Source: Chelonoidis abingdonii (Eukaryota; Chordata; Testudines; Testudinidae). Taken from it: a DNA stretch of 64,000 bases. The stretch spans positions 288,389,136 through 288,453,135 of the forward strand of contig NC_133770.1 of NCBI RefSeq assembly GCF_003597395.2, read 5' to 3'. The notes beneath the pieces were generated by a model. That model was not told the DNA's origin. It ran no database searches and saw only the letters and a list, made by a program, of their open reading frames with translations. Made by a program: the position numbers and the translations under genes. Of the stretch, positions 34,351-43,960 are shown one piece after another. Each line of letters opens with the position of its first letter. The stretch's first letter is position 1.

Positions 34351-34735
34351 ATGCAGGGCAGAACTCAGTATGGGGAGATAGTTCAGAAGGGAGCAACTGA
34401 AGAGATTAGAAGTTTAGAAAACATGAAATAACCATCATCATGGCAGACCTGCACCTACAGCTGTCATGGATCTCCACAACTGATTATGCATGAAAGCAGC
34501 ACTACAACTGCGACCAGGCTGATCCTGGCCTCCATTTGCGCATGGGTGCTCCCAAACTGATTTACTCCTCTTTCATATAAAATCAGTGGAAGGACAGGAG
34601 CCCCAGCAAACTCTTCCTGCTGTTGCTCTGAGTGGTACAGGCAGGCACTTGTCTGGGAAAGCATTTTTTCATACAGAATTTTATCTATTTATTTTTTAAT
34701 TTTGTACACTGTACTTGGGACAAGGGATGCTTGAT

Positions 34736-34852
34736 TAGGGTGACCAGACAGCAAGTGTGAAAAATCGGGATGGGAGGGAGGGGGGGGTAATAGATGTCTA
34801 TAGAAGAAATATCAGGAGTGTCCCTATAAAATAGGGACATCTGGTCACCCTG
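34736..34852. mobile_element. Short hAT-type MITE (117 bp) with perfect 8-bp duplication
   Basis: The element starts tagggtgaccagacagc and ends acatctggtcaccctg, giving inverted termini of about 12 bp. It is flanked by identical 8-bp repeats tgcttgat (34728-34735 and 34853-34860). The interior carries aaaaatcggga and ccctataaaatagggaca, as in a MITE family common in amniotes. Confidence 0.9.
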
Positions 34853-34860
34853 TGCTTGAT

Positions 34861-36885
34861 GGCCTTCACCCCCGATCCTGGAGACCATTTGTGGGCAGAG
34901 GTTCCTCATAGCGAGTGTATCTGCACTGCAATCCAAGGTGTGATTGCAGCTCAGGTAGATGTGCCTGCACTCAGGTGGATAAAAACAGTGGCACAGATGT
35001 TGCAGCGCAGTCTGGGAGCAGTGTGGTGCAGTTACCATGTTGTTCTCCTGACTGAAACATTGATAACATGCAAGCCAAAAATGCCAGTGAGGGAAATTCA
35101 AGAGAATTAGACATGTTTAAAGATAAAAATTTGAGTTTTTTGACCTCCCCTTTTTCTCTTCCTTGTCAACGTGTATTGTTTAGTTAAGAGAAAACAAATT
35201 GCTTCTCATCTACATTTAAACACAAGACAGCACCCTATATTTGGCATATCACCAAGTTTTGAGCATTTGATTCCTGTTAGGGATTAGGTACAGGTTTATG
35301 GACAGGTTTGAGCAAAGCATTCCCTTTGCAAAACGCACAGCATCTAGGCACATCAGGACTTTGGTTGCTAGCCTGTACCCTGAAGCAGAGTACAACACTG
35401 AAATAGTATTGGGAGATGAAATACCAATCCATAAAAAAATTCAATCCAGCCATGATGTAAAGATACATTAAAAGTCCCTTATTATAGCATCCATACTTCA
35501 GGCTAAAAAAAGAAGCAGCAAACAGTATTGGAAAAGGGCAAGGTTTTTTTTTCCAGATGAAAATGACATTACAGCTTGGAAATAGAGGACAGAGTTATGC
35601 CATGGTAACTGGCACTTTTTATAACAAACAAATCAATACGTCTGCAATTCTGTTTCCAAAAACTGAGTGCAGGGAGACACTATAGTAACAGTATGGAGGA
35701 CAAATGAAATTATCTTTGTAGCATAACTTCTTTTTATTAATGTGATGAAAGCACAATTGTATTGAGAAATGAAATTCCAGTGAAGATTCCAAATTATTCT
35801 TCTCACTTGTATCTGAATGATGATAGACAAGGATATATATTCGAGTCAGGAAAGAACAACCTTTCAACAAAAGGGTCTCGGAAAAAAATTAATATATCTG
35901 TTATAAAAGATTAATGATTATTTTTACACATTTCAGTCATAAATACATCCCAATGTTGCTTCAAAGGAAATCTTTGCAAAACATATTACCACAGAGAGAG
36001 GCAGAGCTACTGTGGTTAAGGTTTGTATGTTGTAAACCCCAATTTGAGACCTAGGGATTACTTTGTTTCAAGCTGGAAATCTAATCACCTGATCAGATGA
36101 TTAATCAGACATCACTGCATCCTCTCCAAGCTCATTTTTGTTTATCGATCATAACATGGGTTGTTTTCTTTTCCCTCTGTAGTTTGATGCTCACTAGTTT
36201 TCACTTAAAATGATCAGATTAGACCTGAAATGTTTATTGTGTGCAAGCTAATTCCAGTCACCTGAAACTTCATGTAGCACATATTCTGGATAAATCTGAT
36301 TCAAACGGACAATTGACTTTTGATTTACGCTTACTTCGAGGGACAATGTAATGGCCCCCGATGTATAATTAGACTAAGCATATAGAACTCCATATGCAGA
36401 AGGAAGAGAAACCTCCTGGCCAGTCTGCCACTTAACATTACACAAACTAACAGAGTATGGAAGAAACTGTCACAGAAGCAGGAGCTGAAATCGAAAGGCA
36501 CAGAGTTAAAGTGCTCACTCCCTGAGTGCTATAAATGACCTTGAGACATCTCCTGTGAATGTCAGGGAGTCTGGCTATGTTGTCAGACTAATACACATTG
36601 TGGGACTTCCTCCCACTCAAGAAATACTGCTCTTGAAATATTGCAAGACTCCATAGGATTTATAAAATTTTAGGTAATTATGCAAGAATTGCCAGATATA
36701 GTCACAGAAGATGTCTACCTGTTGGTTCTGCACAGATTCGAGACCACTTTGGATGGTCTGTGGCTTCTGCCCTTTCAGCTCATCAAGGACTCCAAAGACC
36801 TCTAGGTCATAATAAAACTCATGTCACCTTCTCTATCCTCATCTTTTAGCTGCTTTATACCCTGTCAGTCAACCACGTTCTAAAC
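34861..36885. other. Non-coding stretch with a possible MITE at its left end
   Basis: 34900-35050 (gtatctgcactgcaatccaa; ttgcagcgcagtctgg) looks like another MITE of the 'ctacactgca' type. 35100-36885 is AT-rich with no gene and no repeat that I can name. Confidence 0.4.
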
Positions 36886-36889
36886 ACGT

Positions 36890-37100
36890 TAAGGTTTGTC
36901 TATATGGACATTTGATACATGGCAAACTGGGGTGTAAATCTATCCCATGCTAGCCTGCCACACACTACGCCCTGGTCTACAGTACAAAATTACTTCGGTA
37001 TAACTGCATCACGCAGGGATGTGAATAATCCACACCCTGAGTGATACAGTTATACTGACCTAAGTGCCAGTATAGACAGCACTACATTGGCAGAGAGCTG
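36890..37100. mobile_element. Foldback MITE pair
   Basis: The right member (about 36969-37085) folds on itself: cggtataactgcatcacgca with gggatgtga is mirrored by tccacaccctgagtgataca with gttatactgacct. The left part (36890-36965, aggtttgtctatatggaca) belongs to a second MITE-like sequence. Target duplications were not resolved. Confidence 0.6.
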
Positions 37101-37204
37101 ATCTGTAACTGCTAGCAACAAATATCTCCAACAACTGGAGATGGGACACTAGATGGGGAGGGCTCTGAGTTACTACAGAGAATTCTTTCCCAGGTGTCTG
37201 ACTA

Positions 37205-37545
37205 GTGGACCTTGCTCACCATAACACCTAACTTATCACCATATTTGGGGTCAGGAAGGAATTTTCCACTGGGTCTTATTGACAGAGACCCTGGGGATGG
37301 GGCGTTTGTCTTCCTCTGCAGCACAGAGCATGGGTCACTTGCAGGTTTAAACTCATATAAATGGTGGATTCTCTGTAACTTGAAGTTTTTAACTCATGAT
37401 TTGAGGACTTCAGTAATTTGGCCAGAGGTTAGGGTTTGATACAGGAGTGGGTTGGTGAGGTTTTGTGGCCTGCAATGTACAGGAGGTCAGACTAGATGAT
37501 CATGATGGTCCCTTCTGACCTTAAAGGCTATGAGAGCAGGACTAG
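37205..37545 (+). mobile_element. CR1 LINE 3' UTR and tail
   Basis: The segment ends gtgg/cctgcaatgtacaggagg, tcagactagatgatcatgat and ggtcccttctgaccttaaag, the canonical CR1 3' end in sense orientation. The UTR upstream contains ctcatgatttgaggacttca and the phrase ggtcaggaaggaattttcca. It is 5'-truncated and carries no ORF2 sequence. Confidence 0.8.
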
Positions 37546-37936
37546 GAATAGGGCTGGAGTGAGAGCAAGGCTAGAGCAGGCTAAGGCTTGAGGAGTCTGT
37601 TGTCACTGTCAGGCAGCGAGGAGTTCCAAGCCCTGGAGTGACATTAAGCAGACTGAGCTGCTGCTCCCTCTGTGGGGCTTATATAACTGCCCTGGGAGTC
37701 ACCAGACCAGTTTCTGGCTTGCAGATTTGCTGAAGCCCAGCCCAGGACTGACTCATCACCTTATATCACCCACCTCTCAAGGGCACACCCCCCCCAGTGT
37801 TGTTGGACCCAGCTTGTCAGGGTTTGATTAATGGAATTCATCAAGGAGGTTGAGTGAATGAAAAGTTACTGGCTGGTTCTCATGAACAGTCAGCTAGGCC
37901 AAACCCTTCCCAGTCTACAAGGTATATTAATTGTCC
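37546..37936. other. Possible leader or LTR sequence of the adjacent Gypsy element
   Basis: A GC-rich stretch with gaggagttccaagccctgga, tgtggggcttatataactgc and tttctggcttgcagatttgc resembles flanking DNA of turtle Gypsy copies. I could not find LTR ends, so the link with the gag remnant next to it is an inference. Confidence 0.3.
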
Positions 37937-38462
37937 TCAGAATAGCTTAGAGTTCAGGATCTCTCTTACCATGTATTCTTCCTGCCTGGGCCCCAGGATG
38001 GAGGAGTGGAGGTAGTTGTGTGCATCCACAATGGGATGGGAGCCTTGTCGGAGTAACTGACGGGCAACTTTAGCAGAGCAGGCATGATGTGCATCCAACA
38101 TGAGTGAAAAGATATAAACAAATTCACCAGTGTCATTGAGAATCAGGTCTCCCTGCTCCAAGAGTTGCAATGTCCAGTCCAGTGCTTCACCTATCAATAA
38201 ACTGATGATGACCCCTACCTGGGTCTGGTTGTTCAGGAACATTGCTGGGCACAACAAACGACACTGATTGAGAAACTCCAAAAACTTCGGACAGTTCCCA
38301 TCAAATCTCTGTGGTAGGGGGATCTTTGGGCCTAGATCTTGGGCTGTCATGGATGATTGTGTGAGGTTGCCTGGGACCGCTGGGACCTGTGAGGATAGGA
38401 AGGCATTTTCACATTGTAGCTGGGCCACTTGTTTCTGGAGACCTCAAATTAGTTCTGCCATA
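37937..38462 (-). pseudogene. Gag remnant of a sushi-class Ty3/Gypsy retrotransposon
   Basis: The frame begins at ATG 38462 (MAELI), meets a TGA at codon 6, then stays open to 37937. The open part reads QKQVAQLQCENA, then KIPLPQRFDGNCPKFLEFLN, QCRLLCPAMF, VGVIISLLIGEALDWTLQLL and VARQLLRQGSHPIVDAHNYL. The order PLPxxFxGx...F..QCRLL...VxxxISLLxGxALxW is that of the sushi-ichi-type Gag from which the mammalian Mart/RTL genes (such as PEG10) derive. The N-terminal coiled region and capsid N-lobe are recognisable; the C-terminal nucleocapsid zinc knuckle and all of pol are missing. It is a retrotransposon fragment. The early stop argues against a domesticated gene. Confidence 0.8.
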
Positions 38463-38769
38463 TTAGTGGTAGGGGTGTCTGGAGATTTCATTTCAAATGT
38501 AGACGGCACCTGCGAACATATGAGATCCAGTGGTCAGTCTGGTCCAACTGTTAGAAACTGTGATGGGGATGGTGGAGCCATAGCAGTCGGGCCTAGTAGT
38601 ACTCACTCCTTCTGTGATTCCATGCAACAAATTGCCAATGGATACCAGTGGCCAGGAAAGTCTTCTCAGATGTAGGTATATCACAAATTCTATACCGCTA
38701 TATAATTTTAAAATTAATGGACTCAAAGCCTTCTAGCTGTGTGGGCAACTGGTCTACATTAATGAGTGA
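38463..38769. other. Unrecognised non-coding stretch
   Basis: Upstream of the gag start on the minus strand; possibly the 5' leader of the same Gypsy element. No gene. Confidence 0.3.
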
Positions 38770-38782
38770 TCTTCCTGGTTCT

Positions 38783-38865
38783 AGAGTAGCAGCCGTGTTA
38801 GTCTGTATCCGCAAAAAGATCAGGAGTGCTTGGGGCACTTTCTCTAGGGCACCACGTACTCTTGT
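38783..38865 (+). mobile_element. Short retroelement tail (83 bp) with 13-bp duplication
   Basis: The insert begins agagtagcagccgtgttagt, then ctgtatccgcaaaaagatca, and is flanked by identical 13-bp repeats tcttcctggttct (38770-38782 and 38866-38878). The 'agcagccgtgttagtctgtatccgcaaa' phrase is a frequent retroelement end in turtles and crocodilians; I believe it is Penelope-like but am not certain. The insert is a strongly truncated copy. Confidence 0.75.
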
Positions 38866-38878
38866 TCTTCCTGGTTCT

Positions 38879-40229
38879 GTTGCCCTCCTTTCCTTGTCCT
38901 TTTGTATAATTGAAACACTCACTTGTTGCGTCCTCCTTAAATTAGACGCTAATCACATTGGGGCAGAGACTGCCCTTTTACTCTACATTTGTCGACAGTG
39001 CCAAAAACAAGCCCCATGCCCCTTGATGCTGACTGGAGTAGCTAGCACTACTGTAAGACAAGTATAGAATGATGGGAAAAGTTCTGTAAGTGATGTTTCT
39101 GCTTTTCCCAGTCTGACACTATTTGGCAAAGCCATGTACACCTGGATCCTGAAAGATGCTGAGCACATCAGCTCCATTCAGCTTCAGGAGGAATTCAGGG
39201 CACTTTTCAGATATTGCTCAGCACCACACAATTAGGTCCAAAGTCTTTGTGCAAGGATGAGAACCAAGAGGAAAATGAACATTTTCATCCACTTTAGGGC
39301 ATTAGTTGACCATGCTGTTTTGCTGACATGAGATCAATTTTGTTATTTATTTATTTGATAAACACCGAGTCCCTTTTCTCTAACTAAATACTGCCAGTTC
39401 ATCAGCCTGTATGAAAGCAATGTGGCCCTTTACCAGAGTCTGGAAGTCTATTTTCTAGCATGCAATAGCAAGGAATCTCGCTAGAGGCTTTAAAATGGAT
39501 CAGTGTGCAAAGGCAGGATTGCATGTAAATTTTAATTTAGGACAGCATATTGTTTTATATACTATAATTGCACCACTTCAGAGTAATTTTGGTGTTTTAT
39601 GTAGTGTTTAAAGTTATACAGCAGTAACTTCTACAGGCGAAAGAACTCATAAAAATGACAGTAATACCTAGCAGTATAGACAACTGCAATTTTTTAAACT
39701 TAAAATTTAGTTCTGTGAGACCAAGTTCACAAGTTTAAGAAAAATTTAATCAAGACAATGGGAAAAATGAAAATGAGAGAAATTAGAGAAACAATGAAAA
39801 GAGAAAACTATATTCCTTAACTGCAATGTAAAATTTTACTAATGGTTTTCCCTTCAAACTGGGAAATGTAATAACCAGCGGATGATTCAGTAAGTATAAA
39901 GATAGCTATGCACAGCTGACATCTCATACATGCTCAATTTACTATGCATTAGATAGCAAATACCAGACAGATTTGAGAAAAGAGGGCAATCTTAACACAC
40001 TGTATGTGATAAATTCCCCCCTTTGTGCCCAATCCACAGAGTATGAATTTGTTACAGCCCCCCCAAAAGAATTGGTTCAATCCCTGGATTAGTGAAGATG
40101 ACAGCCATCACGGGAGTCCTGGAAAAGCCTCTTTTCTGTGATGGCTACCATCTGACTAACACCAAAGAGGTGCTAGAGCTAAGACAGGGCTCTATAGCTT
40201 GAGCAAAAGAATTAAGCTCTCAAGCTGTG
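38879..40229. other. Unrecognised non-coding stretch
   Basis: AT-rich; no gene or nameable repeat. Confidence 0.4.
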
Positions 40230-40827
40230 AACCTACTATAACCCACAGAAAATAAGGTGGGGGTTATAGTGGATAAACTATATATGATTCAACAATGTAA
40301 TACTATTGTAAAAAAAGTGAACATCGTTCTGGGATGTATTAGCAGGAGTGTTGTAAGCAAGACACAAGAACTAATTCTTCCACTCTGCTCACCACCAATA
40401 AGGCCTCAACTGGAGTATTGTGCACCACAGTTTGATAAATCTGTGGACAAATTGGAAAAAGTCCAGAGCAGAGCAGCAAAAATGATTAAAGGTCTAGAAA
40501 ACATGTCTTCCAAATAAAGAAAAAATGGCTTTGTTTAGTTTGGAGGAGAGACGACTGAGGGGGGACTTGATAACAGACTTCAAGTACGTAAAAGATTATT
40601 ACAGAAAGGAGGGTGATAAATTGTTCTCCTTAACCACTGAGGGCAGTTCAAGAAGTAATGGGCTAAAATTTCAGCAAGAGAGATTTAGGTTGGACATTAC
40701 GAAAAAAACTCCCTAACTGTAAGGGTGATTAAGCCCTGGAACAAATTACCTAGGGAGGCTGTGGAATCTATGTCACTGGAGGTTTTTAGGCAGAGGTTAG
40801 ACAAACAGCAGTCAGGGATGGTCTAGA
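40230..40827 (+). mobile_element. CR1 LINE, left part of a split copy
   Basis: The plus strand encodes, with a stop and frameshifts, the CR1 ORF2 C-terminus: MIQQCNTIVKKVNIVLGCIS, then [29 protein letters not shown], a stop, MALFSLEERRLRGDLITDF and RSNGLKFQQERFRLDI. The sequence then continues as 'WNKLPREAVESMSLEVFRQRLDKQ'-like codons and breaks off at ggtctaga (40820-40827). The missing 3' tail resumes at 42210. It is non-functional: 5'-truncated, without the reverse transcriptase core. Confidence 0.9.
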
Positions 40828-41091
40828 CCAGAGGCTCCAAAACTTTTCTTATTCTTCCAGATCTATCATCTATCTGCGTACCCCTAGCATTCTCATCACT
40901 GATACTAAGTTCTGAGCTCAGTTAGACAGCACAGTTGCTGGGCAACTGAACCTGCACTGTATGGTGATTGGAGGTGAGGGCTCTGTACATCAGTATCTCT
41001 GTGTTCTCACTGGTACATCTTGAAGTAAATTAACTATCATATTTTATATAACAAATTCCCACAGAGTTTTAAAGCTTTGTCTGTGTAGCCT

Positions 41092-42095
41092 TGTGATGGG
41101 GCGTCCTCCCCACACTAGTCCATAAAGGGTTAATAGAATCCTAGGAAGGCTGCGCAACAGGCAGCCATCAGGAGAGGACCCTAGGGAGGCTGTGTGGGAG
41201 ACAGCCAATTGGAGAGAGCTACAAGGAGCAGCCAATCAGGGCCAGGCAGGCCCATATAAGAAGAGCTGCAGGACAAAGCTGGTCAGTCACTGTCTGGAGC
41301 TCGGGGACAGAGGAGGAGGAGGAGGACTGGCTGCCTTGCAAGCAGAGGGCAGCTAGCACCTTGGACAGAGCAGTGCTGGGCAGGATCAGGGGAGCAAGAG
41401 TGAGGGCTGGTGTACACTACGGGGGAAAATCGATCTCAGATACGCAACTTCAGCTACTTGAATAACGTAGCTGAAGTCGAAGTATCTATGATTGAATTAC
41501 TCACCGTCCTCATGGCGCGGGATCGATGTCTGAGGCTCCCCATGTCGACTCCGCTTGGTGGAGTTCCGGAATCAATATAAGCGCGTTCAGGGATCGATAT
41601 ATCGCGTCTAAATGAGACGCGATATATCGATCCCCGAGCAATCGATTGCTATCCGCTGATACGGTGGGTAGTGAAGACGTAGCCTGAGCTCCAGGCTGAC
41701 TGCTGGCATGCTGGGGCCCTGAGACAAAGGCAGAGAAGGTGCTGGGGCTGCAGGGAAGTGGCCCAGGGATGTAGACTGTGGGGTTGGAGAGGATGCAGCA
41801 CGCGGTTGTCTTCTACAGGGTCCCTGGGCTGAGACCCAGAATAGAGGGCAGTCCTTGGTCCCTCCCCACCCCCACTTGGAAGTGGCTGGACAGTGGACTA
41901 CAGATCCCTTAAAAGAGAAGAGAACAGAGTGTGACACAGCCAGAGGACTGTGTCCTGAAGAGGATGCTGTGTTCTTTGGGACAACATGCTTCCTGGAGCA
42001 GGTGTGATGGCGGCAAGACGTTACCAGCAAGAGTGCACAGGCAAACTAAGCTAATTTCCAGGCAGCCAGAAGGAGGTGAGTCGAACCCCATTACA
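41092..42095 (+). mobile_element. Solo LTR-type element inside the hAT
   Basis: The sequence starts TGTGATGGGGCGTCC and ends ACCCCATTACA, and is flanked by identical 5-bp repeats agcct (41087-41091 and 42096-42100). A TATA-like catataagaag sits near 41254. It is 1004 bp long including a 281-bp MITE and its duplication, so the LTR itself is about 720 bp. No gag or pol is attached. The family is common in turtles and I would class it as an LTR retrotransposon, probably Gypsy. Confidence 0.8.
41404..41684. mobile_element. Harbinger-like MITE inside the LTR (281 bp)
   Basis: Inverted termini are ggctggtgtacactac at the left and the complement of ggctacgtcttcactac at the right. The flanks are tga (41401-41403) and tga (41685-41687), matching the 3-bp TNA duplication of PIF/Harbinger elements. 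The interior holds a perfect stem of two 20-bp arms (41590-41609 and 41615-41634) around a 5-base loop. It resembles the Chompy-like MITEs of archosaurs and turtles. Confidence 0.75.
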
Positions 42096-42209
42096 AGCCT
42101 ATTATGAAAGTGCAATAAAATAAATCCACCATTACACAATTTCTCCCACATTTCTCCCTTCCCCACGAGACATCCTCAGGGTTATGCATACCACAGTTTG
42201 GGAATGCGT

Positions 42210-42305
42210 TGTCTAGATAATATTTAGTCCTGACTCAGTGTAGGGGACTGGATTAGATGACCCATAGAGGTCCCTTCCAATGTCCTACATTTCTGTGATA
42301 CTATG
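42210..42305 (+). mobile_element. CR1 LINE, 3' tail of the split copy
   Basis: gtctagataatatttagtcc, then tgactcagtgtaggggactg, gattagatgacccatagagg and tcccttccaatg is exactly the part missing from the CR1 at 40230-40827, in the same orientation. The two halves are one element. Confidence 0.9.
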
Positions 42306-43043
42306 AACTGTAACAGATCCATATCCTCTGATTTGGGCACCAACACACATTGAACAGTGGGCTACAAAATCTAAAAACAAGAGAGAGAGTCTCACCACAA
42401 CAGGATCTGTGTTGACCCATCTCCAAAACTAGCACTCCCTGGTAATTCACAGTTACTACTTCTACAAAAGTCAGTAGTCTGAAAATTTGTACAAGGTAGT
42501 CTCAGCTAATTGGAAACCAGATCATTTGTGGATTTGTATCTTGTAATCAACACCTGGAGGTGCACTCTGAATAGAATTGATCTGACTGCGTGCAGAGTGG
42601 CAGGCTCTGAAGCATGGAGAACAGGAATGTTAAGAAAGGCTGGAAGGTGGCAGATCACTGAGTAGAAAAGGAGGATAAGAACTTCAAGTACAGTCACTTT
42701 CGTGTCTTTCAAAGTAGTGTAGGCTGCCAGGCTTTCTGGAAGTACTAAAAAAAGGGCCAGTAAAATATAGCAGCCCCACTTAAGAGAATGAGTGCTTTGC
42801 TGTAACTCAAGAGAAAGGACTGACAGTAGGACTTGTGTGACTGCTGTTTTAGTGGCATTTTCTCCATGCTTTTGTACTTTACTTATGTTCCTCTGTTTTG
42901 CCATCTTACCTTCCATCTCCAGGGTTCATTTTATGGTTGCTTATGATGTTACATGCCATTTATTTATGTGCTATTCCCCTAGCTTCAACAGTATTACATT
43001 CACCTTTGTTTACAGACAGTGGTCCCTGGGTCAGCTTCATCCA
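42306..43043. other. Unrecognised non-coding stretch
   Basis: No gene. Overlapping opposite-strand frames of 136 and 117 codons (42506-43145) have no family motif. Confidence 0.4.
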
Positions 43044-43245
43044 TTAGAACATAAGAATGGCCATACTGGGTCAGACCAAAGGTCCATCCAGCCCAGTATC
43101 CTGTCTTCCGACAGTGGCCAACGCCAGGTGCCCCAGAGGGAGTGAACCTAACATGTAATGATCAAGTGATCTCTCTCCTGCCATCTATCACCACCCTCTG
43201 ACAAACAGAGGCTAGGGACACCATTCCTTATCCATCCCGGTGAAA
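43044..43245 (+). repeat. Dispersed repeat, 'actgggtcagaccaaaggtcca' family
   Basis: The sequence agaatggccatactgggtca, then gaccaaaggtccatccagcc, cagtatcctgtcttccgaca, gtggccaacgccaggtgccc and cagaggctagggacaccatt is the best-preserved copy in the window and serves to identify those at 13690 and 28727. Confidence 0.85.
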
Positions 43246-43331
43246 CTTCACTGAAGGTCAATGGCTTCACATCAGAAAATAATTTGTTCCACAATGTTTT
43301 AACCAAAACTGTGTGTTATACTGTATAAACA

Positions 43332-43960
43332 TGTGACTCACCAGCTGGTGCACCCCGATGGCTGTGCATGACCTAGCAGGCTTTCCTCTAGCGCTCCCTG
43401 CTGACAGCCCATCCAGCTCTGCAGTGGTCTGCTGCTTCTTGCAATTCGACCCTTCGGCAAGGTCACAGATAGTGCCACACTGAGGGAGTCAAGCCCTAAT
43501 GAAGAATCTTGGCTCCCTCCTAGACCTCTTTCTACCTTGCCTTGGGCTTTTGCTTTAGTCTTTTCCCAGACTCCCAGTGTCTCAAAGCCACTCCTACTAA
43601 GCCTCCTGCACTGGCACACTGGAGAGCTTCTGAGTGCTTTCTGCCACTCAGCTGGTTCTGCTGGAGGGGAGTTTTCTCCACTCCCCTCACAGGGCAGTCC
43701 CTGACTCGGCAACTGTCTTCCTGCTTCCTGAAGGCCCCTCCACCAGTGTGCACAATCCTGGGAGGTCTAACTTCCTGCCACTCTCTCCCAGCTGCCTTGG
43801 GCTCCCTGTTGCAGACATACCTTTCTTCTGGGAAATGCCATCTGCTACAGGGCAACCCAGCTCCAGGCAGCCTTCTCTCACTGCATGAGAGCCAGACACC
43901 TGCTCAGAACCTAACTGAGGTGGGGTCTGTCCTTTTAACTCCTCCCTCCAGGTTTGACAC
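43332..43960. repeat. Probable LTR-type repeat, boundaries unresolved
   Basis: The block starts tgtgactcaccagctggtgc and continues with aatggctgtgcatgacctag-like wording (gatggctgtgcatgaccta) and gcaattcgacccttcggcaa. I recognise it as dispersed in turtles. TG at the start fits an LTR, but I found no matching CA end or duplication. The long overlapping frames here (124 and 168 codons on opposite strands) are therefore not counted as genes. Confidence 0.4.

Larger units (their letters stand above)
40828..42209. mobile_element. hAT-type element inserted in the CR1
   Basis: The left end is ccagaggctccaaaacttt and the right end is ccacagtttgggaatgcgtt, the imperfect inverted termini of Charlie-type hAT elements. 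The 8-bp flanks are ggtctaga (40820-40827) and tgtctaga (42210-42217), 7 of 8 identical, fitting the TCTAGA preference of such elements. Without its own internal insertion (41092-42095 plus duplication) it would be under 400 bp, so it is a non-autonomous copy. No transposase frame is present. Confidence 0.8.
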
